Counted from the first letter of the stretch, positions 43,918 to 53,461 are shown. The stretch is 64,000 nucleotides of DNA from Mucilaginibacter empetricola (GCF_024808665.1 NZ_JANUBZ010000002.1:378017-442016); one strand, 5' to 3'. Program-made: numbers and translations. Notes: generated by a model not told the origin, from the letters alone.

Positions 43918-46900
43918 ATGCAGCTTACACGGTTAGAAATCAAGGGTTTTAAAAGCTTTGGCGATAAAATTAACATTAACTTTAATGAGGGTGTTACCGC
44001 CATTGTAGGTCCCAACGGTTGTGGTAAATCAAATGTGGTCGATTCTATCCGCTGGGTATTGGGTGAGCAAAGTACTCGTACACTTCGTTCCGAAAAAATG
44101 GACAACGTGATATTTAACGGTACCAAAAGCCGTAAGGCAGCCAATCTTGCCGAAGTATCGCTCACCTTTGATAATACCAAAAATATTTTACCAACCGATT
44201 TTAAACAGGTAACCTTAACCCGCCGCTTATATCGCTCGGGCGAGAGTGAATACCGTTTAAATGATGTACAATGCAGGCTGAAAGATATTACGGATCTTTT
44301 TCTGGATACGGGCATAGGGGCCAATTCATATTCCATAATTGAGTTGAAGATGATCGATGAGATCATCACCAATAAAGAAGGATCACGCCGAAATTTGTTT
44401 GAAGAAGCATCGGGTATATCAAAATATAAGATTCGCAAAAAGCAAACATTTAATAAGCTAAAAGATACTGAGGCTGATTTGGAAAGGGTTGAAGATCTGC
44501 TTTTCGAGATTGAGAAAAATTTAAAGACACTTGAAAATCAAGCCAAAAAAACAGAACGTTATTACCGCTTAAAAGAACAATATAAAGCGCTCAGTATTAT
44601 GCTGGCTTCATTCAGGATTACCACTTTCAGTGAGTCGCTGATTAAGATAGAAGAGCAGGAGCAAAAGCATAAAGCCGAAAAATCAGGTATCGTAACACAA
44701 ATCGATAGTCTTGAGGCTGTTTTGCAGCAACATAAGCTGGATAGTATCACCAAAGAAAAAAATCTTTCGACCCAACAAAAGGCCACGAATGAGTTTGTTT
44801 CAAAAATACGGGCTTATGAAAGTGAAAAGAAGATAAAAAATGAACAGTTAAAGTTTCAGCAGGACAAAGAATCCCGGTTAACAGAAGAGCTTGATCGCGA
44901 TAAAACCCAGTTGAACCATGTGTTGTATAACATCAAACGCCTATCGGAAGAAAAAGCACAGGAGGATGAAAACTTTGAAACTGTAAAATCAAAAGTTGAT
45001 GATTTAAAAGATGCTGTTGATGAACTGAGAGAGCAACAATCAGCCGCGCGAAATGAGCTTAACGAGCTTACCGGCATCAACACCAGGTTGCAGAACCAGG
45101 CCTACAAAGTTGAAAAAGATCTGGATATATTGCAAATTCAGCAGCAGGCGCTTGAACAGGAAAGTCAGCGTAATATGGAAGATGCCACTAATAAAGAGGC
45201 AGAACTTTCACATTTTAACGAAGCTGTTTATGCCCTGCAGGAAAAAGTTGAACTGGCTGAAACCGGCTTTCAGCAGATTGTTGACTTTGAGAATAAACTA
45301 CAGGAAGATATAAAAGTTACTGAAACCGAATTAAATACCGTACAGGAAGGCATTATTCGCGAAGGACGTAAGCTGGATGCCAAGCAAAACGAATACAATT
45401 TAACCAAGAGCTTGGTTGATAACCTGGAAGGTTTTCCGGAATCGATACGCTTTTTGAAGAAGAATACCGAGTGGTCAAAAAATGCACCGCTTTTTAGTGA
45501 TGTTTTGTTTTGCCGCGAAGAATACCGGGTTGCTATTGAAAACTACCTGGAACCTTTAATGAATCACTACGTGGTTGATAGCTACGACGAAGCCATTAAA
45601 GCCATTAATTTATTAAGTAAGGCCGCACAGGGCCGGGCGCAGTTTTTTGTACTGAATAGCTACAAAGACCAACCCGTGGCCAGCAAAATAGATATTGAAG
45701 GTGCTATACCCGCGTTAAATGTGGTGGAGGTTGATAAGCGTTACCAGGCATTATGCAGCTATTTGCTTAATAACGTTTATTTAATTGATGACAATAACGA
45801 ACAAGCACTTAACAATGCTGAATTAACCAATGGTGTTGTATTAATTGGTAAAAGCGGCAAATTCAATAAGTCGAAATATACCATGGCCGGTGGTTCTGTT
45901 GGCCTTTTTGAGGGTAAACGTATAGGCCGGGCCAAAAACCTTGAGAACCTGATGAAGGTTATCAAGCTGATTGATGTGGAGGTAAATGATTTTAAAACCC
46001 GGTTTGAATCGCTGCAAAGTAAGCTTACGGCCTTAAAGGCATCTGGCAAAGCTGCCGAGATCAAACAAAAACAACAGGAACTGAACCTGCTGAACACCGA
46101 GTTAATCACCGTAAAAACAAGGCAGGAACAATATCAAACCTTTATTGAAAACAGCCTTAACCGCAAGGAAGATATTGCCCGTAAAATTGATAGCATAAAG
46201 GAAGAAAAGCTATCATTAGGGCCCCAATTAGAAGATTTAAAAGAGCAGAAACAAAATCAAAGTGATCTGCTGGTTGAAAAGCAATTAGCCTTTAATGAGC
46301 TGAACGAATATGTATCTGTTCAGTCAAATGCTTACAACCAGGAAAATATACGTTTTCATCAACAGCAAAATAAAGTATCGGGCCTGATAAAAGATCTGGA
46401 CTACCGCCAAACCCAACAGGAGAGCCTGGATAGCCGTATAGCGCAAAATAGTTTAGAGCTTGAAAAGGTAAAAGCGGCTATACAGGAAAATTTACAACAG
46501 GCCGATAATTCCGACGATGACCTGCTGGAAATGTACGAACAGAAAGATGCTTTGGAAAAAGCAACCCAACAGGCCGAACAGGAATATTACGAGTGGCGCG
46601 GGAAAATAACCGAAGCTGAAAATGAAGTTACTGCATTACGGCGAAAAAAAGATAATGCAGAAACAATAGAGAATGCGCTGAAAGATGAAAGAACCAGCCT
46701 TAAACTGGAACTCAATGCTTTAAAAGAAAGACTGTCAGTTGAGTTTAATATTGATATTCAGGATTTGCCGGAAACTGAAATGGCCGAAGGTGAAAGCGAA
46801 CATGAAATACGCGATAAAACCGAAAAACTAAAAAAACAGCTGGACGACTTTGGCGCTATTAACCCAATGGCTGTTGAGGCCTACAATGAGATGGAGGAGC

Positions 46901-47457
46901 GCTGTAACTTTATCAAAGCCCAAAAGAAAGATCTGAGCGACGCCAAGGCCTCCTTACTGGCAACCATACAGGAAATTGACGATACCGCCCGCGAAAAGTT
47001 CATGACATCGTTTACATCGGTAAGAGAAAATTTCATCAAGGTATTTCGCTCTTTATTTAATGAAGAAGATTCGTGTGATTTGATATTGACTGATCCGCAG
47101 CATCCGCTTGAATCAGAAATCGATATTATTGCTAAGCCTAAAGGAAAACGGCCACTGTCTATCAATCAACTTTCGGGTGGTGAGAAAACATTAACGGCAA
47201 CAGCTATACTGTTTTCGTTATACCTGTTAAAACCTGCTCCTTTTTGTATTTTTGATGAGGTTGATGCGCCGCTTGATGATACTAATATTGATAAATTCAA
47301 TAACATCATTCGTACATTTTCAAAAGACTCTCAATTCATTATCATCTCACACAACAAAAGAACCATTGCCAGCACCGATATTATTTATGGTGTAACAATG
47401 GTTGAACAAGGTGTATCAAGAGTAGTGCCGGTTGACCTAAGAGAACTGGTTGATTAA
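43918..47457 (+). CDS. smc: Chromosome segregation protein SMC
   Basis: Condensin ATPase. 1179 residues, normal. Walker A GPNGCGKSNVVDSIRWVLG at residue 31, two long coiled-coil arms (about 165-500 and 680-1010) around a hinge domain near 510-670 (FPESIRFLKKN to GLFEGKRIGRAKN), and the C-terminal head with LSGGEKTLTATAILFSLYLL at about 1085 and Walker B FCIFDEVDAPLDD. ScpA and ScpB genes are not adjacent. The region between the divergent reductase start and the ATG is 212 bases and contains a TTACTTTGA element, one base off the -7 consensus. Confidence 0.97.
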   Translation: MQLTRLEIKGFKSFGDKININFNEGVTAIVGPNGCGKSNVVDSIRWVLGEQSTRTLRSEKMDNVIFNGTKSRKAANLAEVSLTFDNTKNILPTDFKQVTLTRRLYRSGESEYRLNDVQCRLKDITDLFLDTGIGANSYSIIELKMIDEIITNKEGSRRNLFEEASGISKYKIRKKQTFNKLKDTEADLERVEDLLFEIEKNLKTLENQAKKTERYYRLKEQYKALSIMLASFRITTFSESLIKIEEQEQKHKAEKSGIVTQIDSLEAVLQQHKLDSITKEKNLSTQQKATNEFVSKIRAYESEKKIKNEQLKFQQDKESRLTEELDRDKTQLNHVLYNIKRLSEEKAQEDENFETVKSKVDDLKDAVDELREQQSAARNELNELTGINTRLQNQAYKVEKDLDILQIQQQALEQESQRNMEDATNKEAELSHFNEAVYALQEKVELAETGFQQIVDFENKLQEDIKVTETELNTVQEGIIREGRKLDAKQNEYNLTKSLVDNLEGFPESIRFLKKNTEWSKNAPLFSDVLFCREEYRVAIENYLEPLMNHYVVDSYDEAIKAINLLSKAAQGRAQFFVLNSYKDQPVASKIDIEGAIPALNVVEVDKRYQALCSYLLNNVYLIDDNNEQALNNAELTNGVVLIGKSGKFNKSKYTMAGGSVGLFEGKRIGRAKNLENLMKVIKLIDVEVNDFKTRFESLQSKLTALKASGKAAEIKQKQQELNLLNTELITVKTRQEQYQTFIENSLNRKEDIARKIDSIKEEKLSLGPQLEDLKEQKQNQSDLLVEKQLAFNELNEYVSVQSNAYNQENIRFHQQQNKVSGLIKDLDYRQTQQESLDSRIAQNSLELEKVKAAIQENLQQADNSDDDLLEMYEQKDALEKATQQAEQEYYEWRGKITEAENEVTALRRKKDNAETIENALKDERTSLKLELNALKERLSVEFNIDIQDLPETEMAEGESEHEIRDKTEKLKKQLDDFGAINPMAVEAYNEMEERCNFIKAQKKDLSDAKASLLATIQEIDDTAREKFMTSFTSVRENFIKVFRSLFNEEDSCDLILTDPQHPLESEIDIIAKPKGKRPLSINQLSGGEKTLTATAILFSLYLLKPAPFCIFDEVDAPLDDTNIDKFNNIIRTFSKDSQFIIISHNKRTIASTDIIYGVTMVEQGVSRVVPVDLRELVD

Positions 47458-47480
47458 ATAACGTAAATTTTATAAAATAA

Positions 47481-47522
47481 AAAGCCCCGGGCAAAAACGT
47501 AAAATGTTTTACCTGGGGCTTT
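47481..47522. terminator. Bidirectional terminator between smc and the convergent S41 gene
   Basis: AAAGCCCC (47481-47488) pairs with GGGGCTTT (47515-47522), with an inner TAAAA-TTTTA helix. It lies in the 77 bases between the two convergent stop codons. Confidence 0.8.
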
Positions 47523-47534
47523 AATATTTAGTAC

Positions 47535-49106
47535 TTATTTTTTAATCGTCTTTAATTTTAAAGCACGTTGTTTAAATATCATGCCATTAAATACAGGTTT
47601 TTTACTGTGGAAGTTGATGCTGTTTCCGGTATTAAGCGCAAACGTTTTAGCGGCGGATCTTGTGTTTCTAACGGCTAAATTGCTTGCGGTATAAGTTCCG
47701 GTGTTGATGTAGTTTAAAACATCGGCAAATAGTCCTTCGGTTGGGTCGCCAAAGTTTTTGGTAAGGTCATCACTATCTTTTATACCTGGATAACCACTTG
47801 TGCCAGGTGTAAACCCGGCATAATAACCACCTTGTCCTGCTGAATTTTGTACATAAAACTCAGGCGTATACATAATATACTTGTTAATGTCTATATCAAA
47901 AAAGCCTACCGGTTTGCCGTAACTTGTTTGGCCCACAAATTCAACATCCATTTCGGGGCGTAAATTGTTTATGGTCAACTCACTGGCTGAAGCTGTATTG
48001 CCGGTAATGATAAAAAATACCCTGCCTATATTTAAGGTCCCGGCTTTGGCGAAGTTAACCGCATTGGCAGCCACTGTATAGCTTAGCTGCCCATAGTTAT
48101 AATCTTTCCCTGTAGTTGCATCAGCGCGCCATTGGTTGGCTAACAATGGATCTTTACCGTTTACCAGGTTATCGTTAAAATAACTGTTATACATTAACGA
48201 TCCGGTTTTTGAGACAGGTACAATTAGGTTATCAAGATGCTGGGCCGTTAAAACATAGCCGCCACCGTTGTAACGCAAATCAACAACCAGGTCTGTTACT
48301 CCTTGTGCGGCAAAATTGGTAAAGGCGGCATCAAGCACCGGGTCGGCATTGTCATCAGATGTGAAACTGTTAAATTCAATATAACCAACGGTATGTCCGT
48401 TAGTCAGCGTTAATACAGTATCCTTCAATACCGGGTTTACATTATAAATAGCAGTATTTAATGTTACCGAAAATGAAGTGCTATCCGGCTTCTTCAAAGT
48501 CATGGTGATCGAACTACTGCTAAAGATAGAATTGCTTACAAAAGCCAGGTTAACACCTGTTCCTGTGCCATATCCCTGGCCATCATATGAAATATTGGTG
48601 CTGCCGTTTATGCTGGTGATCTTATATCCGCGCTGAATACCAGCCAGGCCAGCCGGCGAACCTGGGTATACATATTCAACCCTCAAATCACTTTCCAGGT
48701 TGTATTGCACATCAAACCCAAAGTCACCTTTTACGCCATTTAAGGCGCTGGTTTCTGTACCATCATCAATGAACGAATATTTTGCATCGCCCGGGTCCGG
48801 AGCATAATATTCATAAGGGAAACCGGTAGCCGGGTTAATGGCATATTGTGAAAGCGAGTTAATTTCACTGGTCAATGCAGTTAAATCAACCGAATTTGTA
48901 AAAGTACGCGGTGCAAAGTCCGAATAAGTAGGCAATGCTGTATTCCACAAATTGTCTTCATTTGCATATAAGTAAACGGAGTCTTTTATTTTATCGAGCG
49001 TAGTGCCCGGCGAATTTGGTCCTATAACGGTTTGGTGGCTTTTTTTGCAGGAAGAGATGGTAACAACAATGAGCAATGCAATAACCAGGGGTAATAATCT
49101 TTTCAT
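47535..49106 (-). CDS. S41 family C-terminal processing protease, lipoprotein
   Basis: Periplasmic or outer-membrane-anchored tail-specific protease. 523 residues. Lipobox VVTISSCKK at residues 15-23. A PDZ-like domain at about 125-210 (DLRVEYVYPGSPAGLAGIQRG) and the catalytic domain after it (TDLVDLRYNGGGYVLTAQHL); the nucleophile is in ITGNTASASELTINNLRPE, where the family consensus is S-A-S-E. Its substrate is unknown. The HAD gene upstream starts 50 bases away on the same strand. Confidence 0.88.
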   Translation of the reverse strand: MKRLLPLVIALLIVVTISSCKKSHQTVIGPNSPGTTLDKIKDSVYLYANEDNLWNTALPTYSDFAPRTFTNSVDLTALTSEINSLSQYAINPATGFPYEYYAPDPGDAKYSFIDDGTETSALNGVKGDFGFDVQYNLESDLRVEYVYPGSPAGLAGIQRGYKITSINGSTNISYDGQGYGTGTGVNLAFVSNSIFSSSSITMTLKKPDSTSFSVTLNTAIYNVNPVLKDTVLTLTNGHTVGYIEFNSFTSDDNADPVLDAAFTNFAAQGVTDLVVDLRYNGGGYVLTAQHLDNLIVPVSKTGSLMYNSYFNDNLVNGKDPLLANQWRADATTGKDYNYGQLSYTVAANAVNFAKAGTLNIGRVFFIITGNTASASELTINNLRPEMDVEFVGQTSYGKPVGFFDIDINKYIMYTPEFYVQNSAGQGGYYAGFTPGTSGYPGIKDSDDLTKNFGDPTEGLFADVLNYINTGTYTASNLAVRNTRSAAKTFALNTGNSINFHSKKPVFNGMIFKQRALKLKTIKK

Positions 49107-49156
49107 TTATAATATATTGCTAATTCGTTTTATGTAAAAGTAAGTATCTTAAAATC

Positions 49157-49765
49157 CTATAAAAAATCTGTTGCGCTTAAATAGTCAATTCCGCATGCAC
49201 CGGCACATAATTGGTCCGTTTCTGAGTTCCCTATCATCAAAACTTCCCGTCTTTGTAAATTGTGCTGTTTTAAAAGTTGGTCAATTACATCTGGCTCCGG
49301 TTTTGGCATAATTTCATCTGCAAAGTAGGTCGTTAAATATTTTTCAAGCCCGTGCCACTCTGTTTGTTTTATTTTATTTAACTGCTGTCGCGGATCGCCA
49401 TTGGTAACAATAAATATCTTTTTTCTATCAACAACAATATCTTGCAACAGCGTAAGCATATTAGCGTAAAGCAATAATTTTAAAGGAAGTTTGGCTGTAA
49501 TTAAAAGGTTTTCCAGGTTTTGCCTGTACTTCTCGTTAATATTCAGTTGCTCTTTTATATAGTCAAAAACGCTATCCTTGCCCTGCGTGTTATACGCGTT
49601 TACCATTAAATCAGTTGTTTCTTTAGCGTCAATAAGTTCGGTATATTCCAATAAACTAGCAAAAAGGTAATAAACCTGGAATAAATAGTCCTTTTCGGGG
49701 TAGAGTACATCATCCAATTCAAATATGAACGCATTTTTACGGCTGTCGATATCGCTGTATTTCAT
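49157..49765 (-). CDS. HAD family hydrolase
   Basis: 202 residues. Motif I is degraded: AFIFELDDVLYPEKD replaces D-x-D with E-L-D (Glu16, Asp18), so the first aspartate, the phosphoryl acceptor, is Glu. Motif II IFIVTNGDPRQQ, motif III near PKPEPDVIDQLLKQ, motif IV MIGNSETDQLCAGACGID. The cap is helical, as in subfamily IA phosphatases (phosphoglycolate/pyrophosphatase-like). If Glu16 is correct, activity may be lost or altered. Possibly co-transcribed with the S41 gene. Confidence 0.8.
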   Translation of the reverse strand: MKYSDIDSRKNAFIFELDDVLYPEKDYLFQVYYLFASLLEYTELIDAKETTDLMVNAYNTQGKDSVFDYIKEQLNINEKYRQNLENLLITAKLPLKLLLYANMLTLLQDIVVDRKKIFIVTNGDPRQQLNKIKQTEWHGLEKYLTTYFADEIMPKPEPDVIDQLLKQHNLQRREVLMIGNSETDQLCAGACGIDYLSATDFL

Positions 49766-49863
49766 TAATATAAATTACTGGTTCAAAGATGTGAATTTGC
49801 TTGTTAAATTCTGTTAATTTTACTCACACTGATGTTCGCCAGCAAATTTAATAACCCGATTTC

Positions 49864-50523
49864 ATGAATTCAATAGCAAAAAAACTACTGATTAAGCCTA
49901 ACCAAAGCTGGTTGTTTTACAATGCGCCCGATAATTATCTTCAATTGATTGAGCCACTTCCAGATGGAACGGTAGCCGCTTTTAATCCTGCCGGTAGTTT
50001 TGATGGTATACAATTATTTGTGTTGAATAATGCGGAGTTAATTGAAGGTTTAAAGGTAATTGTACCGTTATTAAAAGCCGAAACTGTATTTTGGGTTACC
50101 TATCCCAAGAAAAGCTCGGGCATAAAATCAGATCTTGAAATGATGGGTAATTGGGATGAGCCTGCTAAATATGGACTGCATATTGTTACTGCTGCATCAA
50201 TAAATAAAACGTGGACGGCCTTGCGTTTTAGAATGGAGGGGCAATCAAAACAATCAGAAACTCGAAATGAAGCCATTAAAACCAATGAATATTCAGCTTA
50301 TATTGATGTAGAAAAAAAGCTGATCACGTTGCCACCCGAAATGGCGGAAGTGTTGGGTAAATCATCTGCCGCAATGAGTTTTTACCAGTCGTTATCATAC
50401 AGTAATAAAAAGGAATATATGGTTTGGATACTCTCGGCTAAGCAAGCCGTTACAAAAACTGACCGCCTGCAAAAGCTGCTTGAAAAGTTGCTGGCCGGAA
50501 AAAAGAACCCGTCGGAAAAATAA
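49864..50523 (+). CDS. YdeI/OmpD-associated family protein
   Basis: 219 residues. The N-terminal half (LLIKPNQSWLFYNAPDNYLQ to YPKKSSGIKSDLEMMG) resembles DUF3052-like chaperone-fold modules, and the C-terminal half (VDVEKKLITLPPEMAEVLGK then FYQSLSYSNKKEYMVWILSA) is the YdeI/OmdA-associated domain, which occurs in proteins named for bacteriocin protection or stress response. Function unclear. It precedes an AHSA1 protein gene by 14 bases, suggesting an operon. Confidence 0.75.
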   Translation: MNSIAKKLLIKPNQSWLFYNAPDNYLQLIEPLPDGTVAAFNPAGSFDGIQLFVLNNAELIEGLKVIVPLLKAETVFWVTYPKKSSGIKSDLEMMGNWDEPAKYGLHIVTAASINKTWTALRFRMEGQSKQSETRNEAIKTNEYSAYIDVEKKLITLPPEMAEVLGKSSAAMSFYQSLSYSNKKEYMVWILSAKQAVTKTDRLQKLLEKLLAGKKNPSEK

Positions 50524-50537
50524 ATGATCCAATTAAC

Positions 50538-50966
50538 ATGAAAGCAGAATTATTAGTTGTTGAAAAAGAATACGAGGCGCCGATAGAAAAAGTTTGGCGG
50601 GCTTTAACCGACAAGGTAAAAATGAGGGAGTGGTATTTTGATGTAGATGATTTTAAACCTGAAGTGGGTTTTGAATTTCGCTTTAGCGGACAAAATGAGG
50701 GTAGGGTGTTTTTGCATATTTGTGTAGTTACGGAAGTTGTTACGGGTAAAAAATTAACCCATAGCTGGCGATATGAAGGCTACCCGGGAGAATCGCATGT
50801 TACCTTTGAGTTTATTGCCGAAGGACACAAATCAAAAGTGATATTGACGCATAAAGGATTGGAAACTTTCCCGCAAGATAATCCGGATTTCTCCATAAAG
50901 AATTTTGATTTTGGATGGAACCATATTTTAGGCATAGCCCTGCCGGAATATTTAGATGCAGTTTAA
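50538..50966 (+). CDS. SRPBCC/AHSA1 (START-like) domain protein
   Basis: 142 residues forming a helix-grip fold with a hydrophobic cavity: VVEKEYEAPIEKVWRALTD at the start and NHILGIALPEYLDAV at the end. The family includes Hsp90 co-activators (Aha1) and lipid or small-ligand binders; nothing here picks out a ligand. Co-oriented with the YdeI-like gene 14 bases upstream; this pairing is frequent in this phylum. Confidence 0.85.
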   Translation: MKAELLVVEKEYEAPIEKVWRALTDKVKMREWYFDVDDFKPEVGFEFRFSGQNEGRVFLHICVVTEVVTGKKLTHSWRYEGYPGESHVTFEFIAEGHKSKVILTHKGLETFPQDNPDFSIKNFDFGWNHILGIALPEYLDAV

Positions 50967-50967
50967 G

Positions 50968-51001
50968 CTCCTTCTCCGTTGGAGAGGGTTGGGGGTGAGG
51001 C
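50968..51001. repeat. Intergenic GC-rich repeat (TCTCCGTTGGAGA core)
   Basis: CTCCTTCTCCGTTGGAGAGG followed by GTTGGGGGTGAGGC, with a TCTCC-GGAGA hairpin. It directly follows the AHSA1 stop. The same pattern (a short hairpin plus G-run) is a recurrent spacer element in related genomes; no second copy is visible in this window. Confidence 0.5.
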
Positions 51002-51019
51002 TTTAACGCTATTTATGTT

Positions 51020-51027
51020 TATTTTTG
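51020..51027 (+). promoter_or_regulatory. -7 promoter box TATTTTTG before the VF530 gene
   Basis: Exact TAnnTTTG match, four bases before the ATG at 51032. Confidence 0.5.
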
Positions 51028-51031
51028 CTGA

Positions 51032-51253
51032 ATGTCGCAGGCGCAACCCAATAACAAGCTTCACGGGAAAACTTTAGAAATGATACTAAATGCATTGGTG
51101 GCCCATTATGGCTGGCCTGAATTGGGTTATCTTATCCGTATCAATTGCTTTTTAGATAATCCCAGTATTAAATCAAGCCTCACCTTTTTGCGCAAAACGC
51201 CGTGGGCCCGTAAAAAGGTAGAGGATCTGTATTTAAACTCACCTATCGATTAG
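51032..51253 (+). CDS. VF530 family (DUF2132) protein
   Basis: 73 residues. The [21 protein letters not shown] and [20 protein letters not shown] segments are the VF530 family signature; members have a DNA-binding-like all-alpha fold (VF530 of Vibrio). Function unknown. Its own -7 box abuts the start codon. Convergent with the DEAD-box-like gene, 12 bases away, with no clear terminator. Confidence 0.85.
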   Translation: MSQAQPNNKLHGKTLEMILNALVAHYGWPELGYLIRINCFLDNPSIKSSLTFLRKTPWARKKVEDLYLNSPID

Positions 51254-51265
51254 TTAGGTATCCGC

Positions 51266-52576
51266 TTAGGAGTGTTTCTTCTTTTTGTTCATTTTAGCCT
51301 TTTGGCCTGAGCTGTAGTTGTAATTTTTAACGTTACTGGCTTTTTTCTCGTGAAAAGCTGCACCTGCAACCGGCGCATCATCTTTGCCTTTTTTAACTTG
51401 CTTTGTTTCAGGCTCGACGTCTTTTTTATCTTTCTCAATAACTACACCGTCAGGAATATCACCCAATGGTATTTTCTGACCTATGGCAACTTCTATTTTT
51501 TTAACCATGCTCAACTCCAGGTCGGTGGCAAAAGTGATGGCTAAGGTTTCATCTTCTTCGCTGATATTACTGGCTGCAACTCTAAAAATATAAGTTTCCT
51601 TTTCCTCTGGAAGTTCAAAATGCAGAATGAAAGGGATGCCATTAATATTTATTTCCTCAGCCGTATCATTGGCAATGATCAGAATTTTAACTAAAGGGGA
51701 TGTTTTAAAATCTTCAGTATTATTTAACCCATTAATTTCAATGGAGGTTGAGTTAAGCAGGGCAATATTTTTTTTATGTCGATTTTGCAGGCTTCGGTAA
51801 ACTTTTTCGGCGGTTTGACGAGTATTTACAAAGATTACCGTTTTAGTGAACAACTCATCATCCTGCATAAATAAGTTCAGCAGGTTAAGCTTTGTGCCAA
51901 AGTTTGGCACCAGGTATAAAACCTGTGGATAGGTTTCAATTACAGTTTCGCCCGTTTCATCAATCTCAATAACGGCCGGCAGGTTCATAAACGGATCAAG
52001 CATTTTTTCCAACCGGGCGTGCATTACTTCTGAGAATACCAGGTGCTGACATTTGTCGATACTATTTGCCAGTTCAACCACGGGCAATTGTAAACCTTGT
52101 TTAACTATTTTTTCTGCATCATCAATAATCAGCAAATCAACTTTGTTAAGGTTAAGACCCAGTTTAAGGTAGATGACGCGCGCCCTATCAGGCGTAGCTA
52201 CAACTACATCGGCACCATCAGCTAGTGCGTCCATTTGGCTCTCAATCCCTGGTGCAGCGTATAAACCAACTATTGACACCGATTTATTTCTGTTCAGCAA
52301 TTCAAAGCGCTCAATAACTGCCAGTACGTCATCCTTTTCGGGTACCAGAATCAATACATTAGGTACACCTTCCGCAGAATATTTCAGGCGGTTTAAAACT
52401 GCTAAAACATAAGTAGTAGTTTTACCACAGCCTTCAGGGCCAATGGCTATGATATCTTGCCCACCAAAAATGCGCGCAAGACTTTTTTGCTGCACGTCCT
52501 TTGGTGCCAAATATCCGGCTTCGGTTGCCGATTTGATTAATTGTTTATTCAGTTTTAATTTCTCTGACCAGGCCAT
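51266..52576 (-). CDS. Degenerate DEAD-box helicase-like protein
   Basis: 436 residues from the ATG at 52576 (MAWSEKLKLNKQLIKSATEA); the frame is open to 52606, but a TAAATTTG promoter box occupies 52604-52611. Q motif and Walker A (IGPEGCGKTTTYV) are intact. Motif II is DDAE instead of DEAD (LIIDDAEKIV), motif III SEV instead of SAT, motif Ib ATPDR is kept, motif IV IFVNTRQTAEKV is kept, motif V reads ANDTAEEINING, and motif VI (normally HRIGRTGR) is FRVAASN. A basic tail (KNYNYSSGQKAKMNKKKKHS) follows. The protein may bind ATP or RNA without helicase turnover. Confidence 0.8.
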   Translation of the reverse strand: MAWSEKLKLNKQLIKSATEAGYLAPKDVQQKSLARIFGGQDIIAIGPEGCGKTTTYVLAVLNRLKYSAEGVPNVLILVPEKDDVLAVIERFELLNRNKSVSIVGLYAAPGIESQMDALADGADVVVATPDRARVIYLKLGLNLNKVDLLIIDDAEKIVKQGLQLPVVELANSIDKCQHLVFSEVMHARLEKMLDPFMNLPAVIEIDETGETVIETYPQVLYLVPNFGTKLNLLNLFMQDDELFTKTVIFVNTRQTAEKVYRSLQNRHKKNIALLNSTSIEINGLNNTEDFKTSPLVKILIIANDTAEEININGIPFILHFELPEEKETYIFRVAASNISEEDETLAITFATDLELSMVKKIEVAIGQKIPLGDIPDGVVIEKDKKDVEPETKQVKKGKDDAPVAGAAFHEKKASNVKNYNYSSGQKAKMNKKKKHS

Positions 52577-52603
52577 GAACTCTTCTTTAAAAATTGCGGA
52601 TTG

Positions 52604-52611
52604 CAAATTTA
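52604..52611 (-). promoter_or_regulatory. -7 promoter box TAAATTTG before the DEAD-box-like gene
   Basis: Exact TAnnTTTG match on the minus strand, 27 bases before the ATG at 52576. It supports the internal start rather than the earlier frame opening at 52606. Confidence 0.5.
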
Positions 52612-52663
52612 CCCTTTTTAAGCGTAGTTTGTGTCAATTGAAGTAATTCATTCTGGCAAGGCT

Positions 52664-53461
52664 CTATACGGCCGTCCAGTCGGTTTCTAAAGTAGCAAGA
52701 AATGAAGTGCGGGGAGGCAGGTCAAGATAAGGGTAGGTAACCTTAGATAAATAAAGCCCTTGCGGATGTGCCGGTATAATAATTTGCGGAGTTTCTTTTT
52801 TGATCAGATAGTTTTCAAATTCATCAACGCTCATTTTCCCTGTGCCAATTTCTAATAAGCGACCCATGATAATCCTCACCATTTTACCTAAAAAACGATT
52901 GGCGGAAATATGAAATCTGAGTCTGTCGCCTTTTGGGTCAACAAAAAACTCGGCAGATGAAACGTTACAGATAGTATTGTCGTTTCTATCCGGCATTTTG
53001 CAAAAGCAGCGGTAATCATTATATAATGGTAGTAAAGCCGTCGCCGCTTTCATTTTATCTAAATCAAGATTTGGTTCAAGATACAACGAGCTGAATCCGC
53101 TTAAAAACGGATCCTTATAGGTATGAATAAAATAGTTATAGGCTCTTTGTGTGGCATCAAAACGGGCATGGGGCAGGCCTTGCATGGGGATAATATCAAA
53201 TATGGCAATGTCATCCGGTAATACCTTATTCAATCTAAAAAACAGATCGAACTCCCATTCCTTTTCAATATCCACATAAAAAAAATACTGACTGGCATGC
53301 ACCCCGGCGTCTGTGCGCCCGCAACCATTAACTGCTACGGGTTGTTTAAAAATACTGCTAAGGGCAGTTTCCAAAACTTCCTGCACGGTCATTACCTTCG
53401 GATGCCTTTGCCAGCCGCTGTAATGAGTGCCATGATAGGCTATGTGGAAGAAGTAGCGCAA
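52664..53461 (-). CDS. truA: tRNA pseudouridine synthase A
   Basis: Makes pseudouridine at positions 38-40 of tRNA anticodon stems. 265 residues. The catalytic Asp51 is in NGCGRTDAGVHASQYF, and FHISANRFLGKMVRIIMGRL and other C-terminal blocks are typical. The start is TTG at 53461 (reading MRYFFHIAYHGTHYSGWQ in its usual place); the frame is open further upstream but without an ATG, so TTG is accepted. Confidence 0.95.
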   Translation of the reverse strand: MRYFFHIAYHGTHYSGWQRHPKVMTVQEVLETALSSIFKQPVAVNGCGRTDAGVHASQYFFYVDIEKEWEFDLFFRLNKVLPDDIAIFDIIPMQGLPHARFDATQRAYNYFIHTYKDPFLSGFSSLYLEPNLDLDKMKAATALLPLYNDYRCFCKMPDRNDNTICNVSSAEFFVDPKGDRLRFHISANRFLGKMVRIIMGRLLEIGTGKMSVDEFENYLIKKETPQIIIPAHPQGLYLSKVTYPYLDLPPRTSFLATLETDWTAV

